This document shows, one piece after another, positions 35,961 to 47,665 of a DNA stretch of 64,000 nucleotides (position 1 is the first letter of the stretch; every line of letters begins with the position of its first letter). Source of the stretch: Scolanthus callimorphus (Eukaryota > Cnidaria > Anthozoa > Actiniaria > Edwardsiidae); the NCBI GenBank assembly GCA_033964015.1, contig CM066913.1, forward strand, positions 7,434,953 through 7,498,952. The letters are read 5' to 3'. A model generated the notes under the pieces. It was not told the origin of the DNA. It ran no database searches and saw nothing but the letters and a program-made list of their open reading frames with translations. Position numbers and translations under genes: made by a program.

Positions 35961-36333
35961 GCGCATTTTACATTTGAGCTTCAAAACCACAGGGTACCCA
36001 CGTCGTGATGTTGCGAAATATACGAATAAAATACCTGTATTACATTAAAAACACTGTATATCACATATTTTGCATAATAACAGCCGAAATGCACTATTTT
36101 GCTAGGAAAGGTCTTAATAAAAGCATTCAAAAGTCTTCAAAAGTAGGTTTTTCATTGAATATAAAGCACAGGGTACCCACGTCTCATATCTGTCAAAACA
36201 GCAGGAAATTATTTGGCCCTACATGATTATCACGCGTTTCCTGTCCTAGATATACATAAAATAGAGTCTTAGCAGTAGCTAACGCATATTTGCGCCACGA
36301 GGCATATCATGCAATCCATGTTTGTTCTTGTTA

Positions 36334-37255
36334 TGTATCAGTCAATTCCAGCGCTGACCATGCCCCCCCGGGCAACCCCCGGGATTTTGGTCATTTCTAA
36401 AAATAAAACTGAAAATTCCCCGCCCCCGGGCTAGCAAAAATGCAAAATACCCCACGGCGGGGAACACAAAAAGCGGAAAAATGCCCACCCCCGGGACGAG
36501 AAAAAGACGGTACTCAGATTCCATCGACTCTGCGTGACAAAACTTCACAACAAAAACTTCAACTTCATTTATACTGTCCGAGCATTTATAATTCGTTTCA
36601 GTAAATTTACTTTAGTTTTCTCGTCTTTGAACGAGTTCTCATTTCACTGAAAGTGAGACAAAATATAAATAAAGAAGTGAAACTAAGGTATTAGTACAAT
36701 ATCGGTAGACATTCCTAGGCCATTCGCCGTTGTAGCCATTTCTGCAAATTGTCTCCGGAATCTCTCAATGCGAAATGTACCTTGATTCTATTTGCAGAGC
36801 ACCTATTTCACAGTTATGTTACTTGACTTTTTGCGAAATTGGAACTCTTTTATAGTGTCAATTCATTTTTATGTTTTTCCACTGAGACGAAATTGCGAAA
36901 TCTGTTTCTTCTCTATAGAAGACGTTAACTGCAAAATGTGCAAATGTGTCTTCCCCAAACGTGGTGTATACGGGCCATGCTCTGCATTATATTTTATGTG
37001 GCGTTATGTTCTGTAACTGGGACTTTGTAACTGCCGAACGATAGTTATTGTAACTGGTGTTGTAGTTCGCAAAACCCGACGCGCTGAGATGAGAAAACCA
37101 AAATTCCCCACCCCCCTCCCCGGGGAAAACAATTCCCGACCCTGGGGCCAGCAAAATTTTCAAAATTCCCCACCCCAGGGATGGCAGTGGTGCGCAAATG
37201 CCCCACGGTGTCCCGGGGGGGGGGGGGATGGTCACCGCTGGAATTGACTGATACA
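36334..37255. mobile_element. Harbinger-like TIR element (TGTATCAGTCAATTCCAGCG family)
   Basis: Inverted ends TGTATCAGTCAATTCCAGCG and its exact complement, flanked by TTA (36331-36333 and 37256-37258). Sub-terminal G/C-rich stretches (cccccgggcaacccccggg; tcccgggggg) also pair. No transposase frame. Confidence 0.87.
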
Positions 37256-37573
37256 TTATTAGATGTATCGGAGCATTTTCGGACTCTGGGCTCGCCGCAC
37301 TTTCCACGTAAGACTTTCCACGCAAGACTTGGTTGCTTCCCCGGAGCCATTTTGTCGTCTTAGCCCGCTTGTAATCGCCAGATCTGGATTTGAGGATTAT
37401 GCACGCGGATAGCTTGAATAAGTTGGTAGCGGTGATCGCTTACTCCGAAGAATTACTACCCCTGTGATTTGACTACTGTGATTTGATGTTTACTTCTATG
37501 ACGTACGGAAAAGAATACTAAAAGTTCTGCCAAGTGTTCTCATGCTCTCGAATGTGCTAGATTTCTATCAGTA

Positions 37574-38011
37574 CAGTAAAAACCCGCATAAAAGAACAGG
37601 TGTTTTGGGGATTCAGGCTGATTTTGTTCTTTTGGGTGTTTTCTGCAAAATCAGCCTGAAAACGTTCTTAGGTGTTCTTAAAATTGTTTCTTAACATCCA
37701 ATACTGCATACACTACCAACAGTCAAATAAGAATATGATTGGCAGAAAATTAAGCCACATGGCTAAATGCACCCTGGAAATCCCCATACTAGTACCTGCT
37801 GTAGAAATCTCTGTGCAATAGTCTATTGATCTACTGTACTCTACCACTAGGTCAGTTACTGTACTCGAATCTAACTGGCAGCCATTTTTTTATACAAGAA
37901 CAATTTTTCTTTTTTCAGGCTGAATGTGTTCTTATGTATAAGGTACCTTTTTGGCCAAATTTCAGCCTGAGTGTTCTTAATCCACTTGTTCTTTTATGCG
38001 GGTTTTTACTG
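37574..38011. mobile_element. Tc1/mariner-like MITE (CAGTAAAAACCCGC family), copy 1
   Basis: Inverted ends CAGTAAAAACCCGCATAAAA and complement. TA precedes the left end; the right flank reads CA, probably a mutated TA, since the second copy at 50.5-50.9 kb has TA there. TA duplications suggest Tc1/mariner. Confidence 0.78.
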
Positions 38012-39403
38012 CATTGCGACTTTAAGATTGTGACAGGAAAGTAATAGCTAGCTGCTTACCAATACGCACTTGCGTGTCTCTGTTTTTTAAAACAATGCAG
38101 CTCATATGTACCACAATAAGTCAAAAGTTGCGCTACGTTCGGATATGGTGTGCTTTGCTGACGGGAATTCTTGCTACGCGAAATTCTTGTTAGGAGTGAT
38201 GAGACTTTCTTTTGGATTGCTTAGCGTGTTCAGATATCATCCGAGTCTTTGATAAGTTTTGCTGGTCCCTTATATACAGAGTGAAGCCTGAGATTCGCTT
38301 CGAAAAGCCAAAGCACTGCGGATTACGAGTTCCCTCGGATGGCTGATGGCTACCATGCTCTCCAAAAGTGCATTAGTTGGAAACGCGAGGGCTGCGATCC
38401 ATAGCTGGGTATCTTGTGAGATTTTGCACATTGAGTAACAACAGTGCAGCACAAGTAGTGTTTTCGCATAATGTAAAAATTATTTTTCATTTACAGCAAC
38501 CACGAATTCCATGTTTGCTGACAAGCGAGAAGCGCACTAGACATGGTTCTCCTTTCCAGCTTTCCGACATTTCTACGAGAAAATGTTGATTGAGTTAGCC
38601 ATTTGTAGTTGTTATAAACAATGTTGTATATAGTTCATTCATTTTCTCACGGACAAATAAAATTCCGCCTGATACTCAGGCTATAAAGTTCGTATTTCTA
38701 TTTTCTTAAAACCGTGCGACGCGGGTATCCTGTGGAATGCAATATTGCCAAATACACCTATTTCAATGCCTTTCGAACACACCTTTTCAACGTAAACATG
38801 GCTTGAAGGCTTGTCGTGACAGGCGGCACAATATATTTGTGTTTGAATCGAATGCAAGCATTTTATTTGTGTTTTCGCAACATTACGACGTGGGTACCCT
38901 GTGGTTTTGAAGCTCAAATGTAAAATGCGCCGTAACTCCTAAACGCTTCCACTTCAAAAGTGCAAACAACCGGTTTTAGACTACCCTCGGGCTAAGCTTT
39001 CGAATGATATGTGTTAGCAAAATTCCCTAGGGGGGGAGGGTTTCGACTCCTGGCGGCCCACGGACTATTTTGCTGTTTCAATTGTTTTCCAGCCGATGCT
39101 AATTGAATTACTTTAGCCGAGTTATTTTTAGCGCATGGGAATGAATATGAATTAAAAGCTTTCATAAATCGGGAAATAAAATAAATGAATTACTAGCAAA
39201 TGTATTCTTTTATTTTGGGTTTATAATTTGAGTCTTTGGTTTTTCAATTTGCTAATTTTGTATCTTACGAGGTTTTCTGAGATTTAGGCCGGTTAGAATT
39301 TGGACAAATCAACACTCATCAAATCGTTTGATTTTGAGTGCGCGTTTGTTAACTCCCTCTACAATCAACTCAACTGAACTGTGAAATCTAAGGGTGCTTA
39401 CCA
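38012..39403. other. Remainder of the 4-kb element and right flank
   Basis: No gene is recognised. The minus-strand frame at 38681-38917 is part of the right arm of the TIR element. Confidence 0.5.
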
Positions 39404-39575
39404 TTGGTCACGAAAAACCGGTAATTTCGGTTGGAATTCCAATGGTACAGTCGATGTTTCGGTCATTCCGGTTGGTACGAGAGGTTCAGCTTCAGAGGTT
39501 GTCTCGCCGTTCCAGTTGGAACGAACCGATCGGAATGGTCTGTACCATTGGCACTCCATCCGGTTTTATGACCAA
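39404..39575. mobile_element. Short TIR element (TTGGTCACGAAAAACCGG ends)
   Basis: Left TTGGTCACGAAAAACCGG pairs with right CCGGTTTTATGACCAA with one or two differences. The interior is rich in ggttggaa/ttccaa-type repeats. Confidence 0.65.
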
Positions 39576-39588
39576 ATAAGGGGGTTAA

Positions 39589-39715
39589 CTCCGGTGTAAT
39601 AACCATTCCCAGAGGACACCTTTGTGTTCAGTTCTTATTTCATCATGATTCGTTCTACCAACAAAGGAAGCTTTGTGACGCAGTTTGTGAGCAATGACAG
39701 GTTATTACACCGGAG
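39589..39715. mobile_element. MITE (CTCCGGTGTAATAACC family), copy 1
   Basis: Exact 16-bp inverted ends CTCCGGTGTAATAACC at 39589-39604 and 39700-39715. A second diverged copy lies at 47539-47665 with the same interior (tttcatcatgcttcgttcta). Confidence 0.8.
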
Positions 39716-39724
39716 ATAAGCCAG

Positions 39725-39838
39725 ATATGGATTTTATTTTCTCGTGTCAAAAACAGTATTTTACTCACTCGCTGCGCTCGTTCGTAAAATATTGTTGTTG
39801 CCACTCGAAAATAAAATCCATATCTTCGCGCAACTGTG
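39725..39838. repeat. Palindromic element (GATATGGATTTTATTTTC family), copy 1
   Basis: gatatggattttattttctcg and its complement near-perfectly pair around an A/T-rich centre that contains ttactcactcgctgcgctcg. The same design is seen at 61781-61920. Confidence 0.75.
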
Positions 39839-40507
39839 TAATATCCTCTATCAGGGACTCACAATTTATGAGCCCCTGCCTCTATATGTGACCGGTGGGT
39901 TTTTGTGCCGGTCCGTTTGGGATGACTCGAATTATAAAGGAGTTTACGGAAACAACATAACCAAACACAACCAAACGACACGAGCGTTGGGACAGAACTG
40001 AATTTAATTTGCTCCACAACTTGAACACATGTACTCGCATTCCAAATATGGAGACAATGACTATATACGGCACACACATGACAATACTGATTGACAGGAC
40101 ACAAAACAAGTAAACACGCATTACACCGAAGGCGAACCCCTGCCAACTAACCTAATGCTCGTGAAGACTTGTATTAGCTAAGGAAGCTTTCCCTATACAA
40201 TACAGTAAAGTCGCTAACAAATTACTCTCGCACACAAACACTTTCTCGCACATAAACGCTCTTAACACGCACACACTATCACTCGGCCTATCACTGAATA
40301 AACGAATTAAGTAACTAAATATCCTTGTATCATTTCGCAATGCCACATATATATAAGTACTTGATCTGCAAAACACGTTTGCTGAAAATTTGGGAATATT
40401 AATACGAAAACCTAAGCTAAACCAGAAGGACTGGCCGGGCAAAGAGAGAAACTAGAGTCCTCTGAGTCCTGATCGCGTCTATGATATGACTAAAAGTTAA
40501 AAAAGTA

Positions 40508-40780
40508 TTACTGTGCGACTACGTCAACCGGGCCATTTTGTAAGAAGTTAGCCAATCAGAAAGCGAGTACAGAACAAAGGATCTCGACTTTCTTGAGATC
40601 TGAGACACCGAAATACCGCTTTTCTCGTAACAATTGTGGAAATTATGGACAGAAATAACTTCAAAACACTTAATTACTCATCGTCAGATGTATTGCAGGT
40701 ATTAAATTTGCTTAAATGGTTTGAATCTCTAAATGACAAACTTTTTACGGGATGGCCCGGTTGACGTAGTCGCACAGTAA
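40508..40780. mobile_element. MITE (TTACTGTGCGACTACGTCAA family), copy 1
   Basis: Inverted ends TTACTGTGCGACTACGTCAA and complement extend about 35 bases. A second copy of nearly the same length lies in EIF4E3 intron 2 (62103-62379) in opposite orientation. The target duplication is ambiguous because the end is itself TTA/TAA. Confidence 0.88.
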
Positions 40781-43379
40781 CTGTAGTTGTTTAATGACTC
40801 TCGTATAAAATAACGACTCAAAAAATTTAGAATGCATGCGAAGAAGGGTAGATGAACCATCCACTGCACACACCCCCTGAATGAGAGAACGACCACAGCG
40901 CTAGATATATGAACGCATAAAAGCAGAAAAATAGTTCAGGTAGTTTTATAAAGTTCTAATGATGATCTTACCTTGTTGTCCTAGAATAGAGGCGGAATTC
41001 GCAAAGGTCAAGAGACCAAACAAGGCAACAAGTTTGAAAACAATGATTCTTTTTCCTCTCGGCTTGACCTCTCCAGAACGAAGTGACGATCTGTAGTGCT
41101 CTTCTCGGCTTTTACATCTTCTTAACCAGAATGGAGTTGTTTGATACAGAGTGAATGTCACATCCCACCAAGCTACACGTCATTTAAGATTATAGATTAA
41201 TGCATCCCACTACGGTGATGCTTGATTTTTAATAAAAAGAATTGGGAAACAAAAAAATCATTAACACATATATATGCATTCACAAGAGCTATTTTTTGTC
41301 TTTTAGTTTCCAGCGCTTAACCTATTTCTTTTTGTCAATAGTATCCTTTTGGTCAAGTAGCCATATCTGAGGTGTTGACCAAAATAATAGCACTGCTCCT
41401 TGATGTGTATGTATGGGTGTGTGCATTCGTGAGAACGGCATAGATCCCTTATCAAGAGCTTTTTTGTCTTCAAGGTTCCAGCTGTTAACTAATTTTTCCA
41501 ATTATCCTCGTTCAAGTAGTCATATCTGATCCGGAAAGCATTGCCCGATATCAGAGTAAGGCTCTTTTCTCTCGAATCTTCAGTAACTCATCATTCCCTT
41601 GATGTGGTCGACACTACAAACGTAAGCGTAAGAAATCAAACGGACGCAAGCGCAAGTTAACTAAAATGAATGCTGAATTCTGCTGCAGGCTTGCGCTTGC
41701 GTCGCTGCGACTGGGTCTTTTGTTGTTGCAAGATGTATTGTATTTTGGATTGGAGCTAGTGTTATTCCATCTTATTGTTTCGTTCTACGGTCTTTTGTCT
41801 TCTATAATTGTCTTTATGCCTCCCGCTTGAGCTTGCGTTCGTGTGTAACCAGCCCATAATAGTACACTGCTCGCAGGGCTTGATCTCCCCCCACACAATT
41901 CTTCTTCGTGTGTGACACACAACTCAGTGATTTCTCCAAAACAACACTTAAATACCAAATAACTTAATTATGTAATGAGTCCATTATCATTGAATTAGCG
42001 CTGACTTTATTGAGAAACGTACAGTACTTATACAAAAAAACGCACTCTTAAATTGTGCTGTATAATACACGGAATGAAAATAATGCAAGCAGCTTCTCAT
42101 TTAGGATTATCCTTGTTCGAATAGCCATATCTGATCTGGAAAGCTTTTCCCAAATTGTAGCACAGCTCTTTCCTGCTGTTGTTCTTGTCATAGTTAGTAT
42201 TTGTTTATCAAACCGTACTACTAAAACAAAACAAAACGGCATTGCACTGTACGTCACTCTTGGTGTGTTGTGTACGAGTGTGTGCATTTTAGCTTAGTGT
42301 AGTACATCGTGAGAGCGGCATAGATCCCTTATCAAGTGCTCTTTTTGTCTTGTTATAATAAATAATAGCACATGTTCTTTTCTGTTGAATCTTCAGCTAC
42401 TTATGTTTGCTTACCTGACTACAATATGATACTGTAATTTACTCGGTGTTTGTTTCTTGTGTATGTCCAATAAAAATTGAAACCAAACATACATGTTCCA
42501 AAAAAAAACTCATCTGAAATTCATCGCTCATTAGAACATCGTTTATACTCATTTCACTATGCCGGAAGGTTGTGTCTGAAACCTTGCCCATAAGCTGCGG
42601 CGGTGCTTCATAGGAACAAGTTCAGCTCAGTTTCCCTAAAAGAGGAGTTTTGAGAATTGAAACGTTTGAACAACTCACTTCGCGGGCTGGTGGGTCCTTA
42701 ATCTTCTATGTTGTAGATTGTTTATTCATATGGAAACAATCCAAGCAAAAACAGAATATTACAAATGAGTGGCACGTTTTGAAACCCGGGGTCGGGACTC
42801 CCATATTTTTTGCCCTGAGAATTGATCGTCGGGAATTTTCAGTGTCACCCTGAAAACCTGAAAAGATGTCAAAATAATGTGTTACACTAAAAGATGCCCA
42901 ACAAGACATTTCCGTGTTTCGACTGAAATGTTGCCTTTAATGTTGTCTAATTTATCGTCTTCTCATCGAGTAATCTTTCTTACACGGTTTTTAGTAGAGC
43001 TCCTTCATGAGACAAAATAATTTGCAGACATATTTCGGGACCTGAAATAAGAAAATATGCAGCCAGTCGGAGGAGGTCTGTTCCTCTATTTGTTCGAGGG
43101 ATGATCGAGTTCATCGCTCAATATCTTTACGCATGTGCCGGCACGATTTTATCATTGGGAATATCGTCATACTGAGTCACCGACAATGAAGATGTCAACT
43201 ACAATTGTGTTTTGAACGTTGCAATAACAGGAGCATCATGCACATTTGTCTGCTGAATTTCTCGAAGTTCATGTTACAGTTTCATAACAGCCTCGCAAAA
43301 TTTCAATTTCGTGATCGGCTTTCTGCAAAGGTGCAATTTTTTAATGAAAATAAAACATTGGCTAGTGTTTCCAAAACCT
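40781..43379. other. No gene recognised; direct repeats
   Basis: A ~150-base segment with gagaacggcatagatccctt followed by atcaagagctttttttgtctt occurs at about 41430-41560 and again near 42305-42380. No supported coding sequence. Confidence 0.45.
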
Positions 43380-44052
43380 TGTACTAACAGAGAATTTGGC
43401 TATATTTGGAACAAGAAAATAATTGAAACAAATTAAAGTAGCATTCCAAGTTTCTAAAAGCTATTACTCGGAATTATATTTCCCGATGTTTATTGTTCAA
43501 CGCTTAGAACAAGGATGTTGTTTTTCTCTTTTGTTTTCCAAAATATATTGCCAAGGGTGTTTCTTGTTGCGTGAAAGTGTATGTTGCGAATAAAAGCTTT
43601 GGACAAAATATCAAATCTCCGTGGGAATCGTTAATCTGTAGTACGATTTATAAAAAAACAATTAAGTGTGTTCACAAAAGGAGAGCTGTGCATGGGCCTT
43701 TCTAGCGTTGTTTTATTATTTTGAGAACTTCGAACATCTAAAGTCATCTATACATCAGGACATCGTTTAATGATTATTTTAATGATAGTTGCCTCTTGAA
43801 ACCAGAAAACTTATAGAGCTTCATAGTGCATATAAAAGTTATCATGGCGAAGTGCACAAACATTACAGATAAAAGCGTAACTTTCTCGAAAATTCTCGGG
43901 GTTTCTATCAGTAAGGCATGCTTCTTCTTAATGAAAATAAAACATTAAAAAGTGTTTTTCGTCATTGATTACAGCTAAAACGTTGAACGTTGGTTCTTAC
44001 CAGACTCTTAGGCTTGATTTGGAACCTTAAAAATAATAAGACAAATAATGAG

Positions 44053-44285
44053 AATAGGCCGTTATCACGCAAAATTGATTAATAATATTTAAAAGTTATC
44101 AGAACAAACGAAATACAGTATTCAATTCTACACATCCGTATTAGTAAAATTGCAAAGTTTGGCGAAGATTGCTTGGATATTGACTGAGATATGAAACTTT
44201 GAAAACTTCGTATTCTGGCTTTTTTTTTTGCAGAAATGTGGGAAAATGCCCGTCAGCCTCGACTTGACGTATTATGCCCATACAT
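44053..44285. mobile_element. Half copy of the CAATATTG-family foldback MITE
   Basis: Matches one arm and centre of the element at 19033-19442 (ttatcacgcaa.attgattaataatat ... cttcgtattctggctt ... gcccgtcagcctcg). Confidence 0.75.
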
Positions 44286-44288
44286 TTC

Positions 44289-44497
44289 GGTGCACACTAG
44301 CGACATATAACGACATAAGGACGTTATGTTGGAGCGAAAAATGCATGGGAAAATAATTGGAATAATCAACATTTTCCATGGATCATCATTAGATTACTTC
44401 ACCAAAGCAATCCGTTATTTTTTTGTGGACTTCAATGTTTTGAAACCACTAAAGTTTGATCGCGTGATATTTTTCTTAAGTCGTTATGTCACAAGAG
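44289..44497. mobile_element. Harbinger-like MITE (GGTGCACACTAGCGACAT family), 3'-damaged copy
   Basis: Closely matches the complete copy at 49554-49781 from ggtgcacactagcgacat to ttaagtcgttatgtcacaag; the outer right end is lost. Confidence 0.8.
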
Positions 44498-45300
44498 TTT
44501 TAAAACGCCACATAAGTCAGTATTACATTTTACAGTGATTATTGTTCCTCTGCTAAGAGCCCCCAAAACGATGTTGTTTGTTCTGTTTGTTTTCCAAAAT
44601 ATTATTGCCAAGGGTGTTTCTTGCGTGTAAGTGTATGCTATTGCGAATAAAGCTTTTGACAAAAGAGCAATTTTCCGTGAGAATGATCACGTATATCAGG
44701 ACGTCGTTTAATGATTATTTCAAATAAGGTTGCCCCCCCTGAAATCTTATAAAGCTTCATAGTGCATATAAAAGTAATCGCGAATTGCACAAACCTTACA
44801 CTAAGAAAAATAAGTAAACAGGATAAAAACGTACGAACGTAACTCTATCGAAAAGCTTAATTCCCGAGGTTTCTATCAGTGTAAGGTCCTATTCTTAATG
44901 AAAATCTAAAAAATGGTGGTTTTCGTCATTAATTACAGCTAAAACGTTGAACGTTAAGTCTTACAGTCTCTAAGGCTTGATTTTGAAGCTTTAAATAAAA
45001 TGACAAATAATATAATTGCATTCCAAGTTTTAAAAAGCCAGTTCAGGGTTACATTTCATACAGTGATTATTGTTCCTCTGCTATAGAGCCCCCAAAAGGA
45101 TGTTGTTTCTTTGTTCTGTATGTTTTCCAAAATATTATTGCCAAAGGTGTTTCTTGGGTGCAAGTTGATTTTATTGCGAATAAAGCTTTTGACAAAAGCC
45201 TTTGAAAAATTAAGGTATTGCAGGGTGAACAGGAGGTCTACGCTGAGACCAAATCTCCGTGAGAGTCGTTAATCTGTAGAGTAACTTCTACGAGTTTCAA

Positions 45301-46076
45301 CAATTTCATTAGTGTGTTCATTGAAGGGCATCATTAGCATAGGCACTCTACAAACGCTTATTTTTCTTCCTTGTTAAGACACAAATTAACATTTAATATA
45401 AAATATAAAAAAAATCATGCTGCTCAAGAAATACCATCAGTACACCGTTTCAGAAAATTACGTGTAATTTTATACAGTTTATGATGTTATGACACTGCTC
45501 CCGAAGGATTTTTCCCGAGAATTTCGAATCTCGATCTTTTTTCTCCCCAGTCGGTCAATAATTTTCGAAATATGGACCGACCGGAGAACAATTAATTTTT
45601 ACTTCATCACTTGACCTTGACTAACTAGACGCATTAATGCGCGAACTCGGGCTTCTCTTTAGGTCTACAAGGGCGTGCAAAAACGTCAAAAGAAAGGAGG
45701 ACGTCATTAGGTTATTCACACTGGTTTGCAAAAATGTTATTTTTGGAAAAAATGGATACGTACAATTAATTTCAACTACTTTTAAATACTTTCCATTTAA
45801 AATTGTGAAAAGAAAAGTTCTGATATGTTGCCCCCCAGTTATTGAGTGTTTGGAGGCTTGCTATGGCCCTGTAATAGGATCTCTAGATTTGCCAATGACA
45901 CTGTAACATTCAACTTGACAAGATAATTATTATCTGGGATTTATGCAACATAATGTACATACCTATGTAAAACATACACAGATGAAGTAACTTTCAGGTT
46001 CTTTTTCCCTAAATGAAAGACGTTCTGAATCTTGCACTGCTATTATAACATGAAAATAGATTGAAATTTTCTTTTT
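45301..46076. other. No gene recognised
   Basis: A 90-codon plus-strand frame at 45637-45906 has no recognised motif. Nothing else stands out. Confidence 0.4.
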
Positions 46077-46352
46077 AGGCACGGACCATTTGATACTAGG
46101 TTGGGGGGGGGGCTGATTCCCCAAAAAAATATCGAGCCTCTGACCTAGAAAAAAAATAACGCGCAAGCAAAGCTGGTGGCGAAAAAAAATCTAGCAAGCT
46201 CACTCTAAAACTCTCTCCTCATTTCTGTTTTTTTAGGGAACCTGATGCCTTTATAAACTAGATTGGGCACATAAAAAGTGGATGCTGTGGTGTAGCATTT
46301 ACAAACTAAAACATCATACTGGGCTATGATTAATTTTGGAAAATTTCTATTG
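46077..46352. mobile_element. Harbinger-like element (GGACCATT family), partial copy
   Basis: Starts GGCACGGACCATTTGATACT and follows the left part of the element at 11959-13052 (including ctagaaaaaaaataacgcgcaagc and ttaattttggaaaatttctat), then breaks off. Confidence 0.8.
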
Positions 46353-46528
46353 TGACTAAACACAAAGGTGTCTTCAGGGAATGGTTCTTGCACTGGAGAT
46401 GACCCCTGTGTATACTGCAAATCCCATCTGATAAGCACCCCTTGAGTAAAATGCCTTCTCTAACAGTTGCTCCACAATCCCTTCCTAAACTAATTTTTCA
46501 ACGAGAAACAAATGGTTGCAAAAAACGA

Positions 46529-46933
46529 ACTGTAATTGGATGGTTTGAATTAGAACATGCATTCAGTACAATACGTTTTCTAGGGGACTGTTCATTAATT
46601 ACGTCGCAGGGGGGGCTGGTGGTTTTATAACGGGGGGGGGGGGGGGGGGGGTAAATTTTGCAGAACGTCAAAAAATTTGGGGTAAATTTTTAGAACACGT
46701 GAAACTTTTCGGGGGTGCATTTTCAGTGTCATGCAAATTTTCAACAGGCTAGGCCACAGGCGATCCAAGCTCTAGTCATGCGTGGTCATGTGGGGTACTG
46801 TGAAAGAAACATGCAAGTCGCTGTAAAAATTATACGTCAATGTAAATATTGAAATAAAATCATGTGACATCTCCTTGGAATGTAATTGGATGGTTTGAAT
46901 TAGAACATGCATTCAGTACAATACGTTTTCTAG
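46529..46933. repeat. 54-bp direct repeats flanking a G-rich insertion
   Basis: The 50-odd bases beginning tgtaattggatggtttgaat and ending cgttttctag occur at about 46531-46583 and 46880-46933. Between them is about 300 bases with a 21-base G run (46632-46652). Confidence 0.8.
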
Positions 46934-46969
46934 CTTATTGTAATTTTGAAAGTACAACATTGTTCAGAA

Positions 46970-47470
46970 AATCAACTTTCTTGCAAATCAGTATTTACTG
47001 AATAGTCCTTTTCACAGTTCCTGGCTTTGTGATTCAAATTGGAATTGTTATATATTCTCACTTGGTCCCATTGTGCTCTATATAAGATATGGGGAAGGAG
47101 ACCTGGCGGAGCCAAAGATGACAATCTAGCCAGAGGGAGGGAGGGAGGGTAAGGAAAGTAGCTCCACCAAGCCTCGGAATGAGCACAATGAAACCCGAAA
47201 TCAAAACAATACAGAGCAAAGAGGGAGGGAGGGCGGGTAACAAGAAAAGTAGCTCCATCAGGCCTCGAAATGAGCACAATGAAACCCGCCAACACAGCGT
47301 CCTCTACTAAGGACGCCATCTTGCGCCGAGGACTAAAGGCAACTGACAATTATGCTAATGAGTTGATATCCTATATAGGCACTGTTGGTCCCAAGTGAGA
47401 ATAGTTATATATTCTCACTTGGTCCCATTGTGCTCTATATAAGATATGGGGAAGGAGACCTGGCTCCGCG
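46970..47470. repeat. Inverted and tandem repeat block (GTCCCAAGTGAGAATA family)
   Basis: Contains inverted copies of ggtcccaagtgagaata (for example about 47386-47402 and 47411-47427), a tandem ~85-base pair with gggagggaggg...agtagctccaccaagcctc, and a segment (47330-47402) that recurs at 49988-50062. Confidence 0.7.
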
Positions 47471-47538
47471 GCCTGTATGACGAATACTGCAGGTCCTCCA
47501 CTTACTAAAATCGACTCACTCCCAAACTCCGGGTATAC

Positions 47539-47665
47539 CTCCGTGTAAGAACCATTCCCAGAGAACACCATTGCGTTCATTTACTATTTCATCATGCTTC
47601 GTTCTACTAAACAAAGGAGGCTTTGTGACGCAACTCGTGAACAATACACAGATTCTTACACGGAG
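47539..47665. mobile_element. MITE (CTCCGGTGTAATAACC family), copy 2
   Basis: Diverged copy of the 39589-39715 element; ends CTCCGTGTAAGAACC and complement. Confidence 0.75.

Larger units (their letters stand above)
35057..39067. mobile_element. 4-kb TIR element carrying several later insertions
   Basis: Inverted ends TAGTCCGTGGGCC...GTCGAAACCC at left and right. The arms continue through agcttagccc..gggtagtcta, aaaccggttgtttgcactttt, gcgttacggcgcatttt-like sequence and ccacagggtacccacgtcg on both sides (about 420 bases when insertions are removed). The left arm is interrupted by two elements (35146-35470 and 35528-35960), and the interior by two more (36334-37255 and 37574-38011). No transposase was recognised and no clear target duplication was found. 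Confidence 0.8.
43440..45300. repeat. Tandem duplication/triplication, unit about 0.5-0.6 kb
   Basis: Blocks such as ttgccaagggtgtttcttg, aataaagcttttgacaaaa, gcttcatagtgcatataaaag and cagctaaaacgttgaacgtt recur in the same order (around 43545-44030, 44590-45000 and 45125-45200). Two complete and at least one partial unit are present; MITE copies (44053-44497) sit at the first junction. Confidence 0.8.

Noticed and set aside
41000..41161. Minus-strand exon encoding a hydrophobic segment (IIVFKLVALFGLLTFANSAS) before a GTAAG donor
   Set aside because: The frame has no ATG, and no downstream exon could be linked. It could be a real signal-anchor exon but is not supported enough to annotate.
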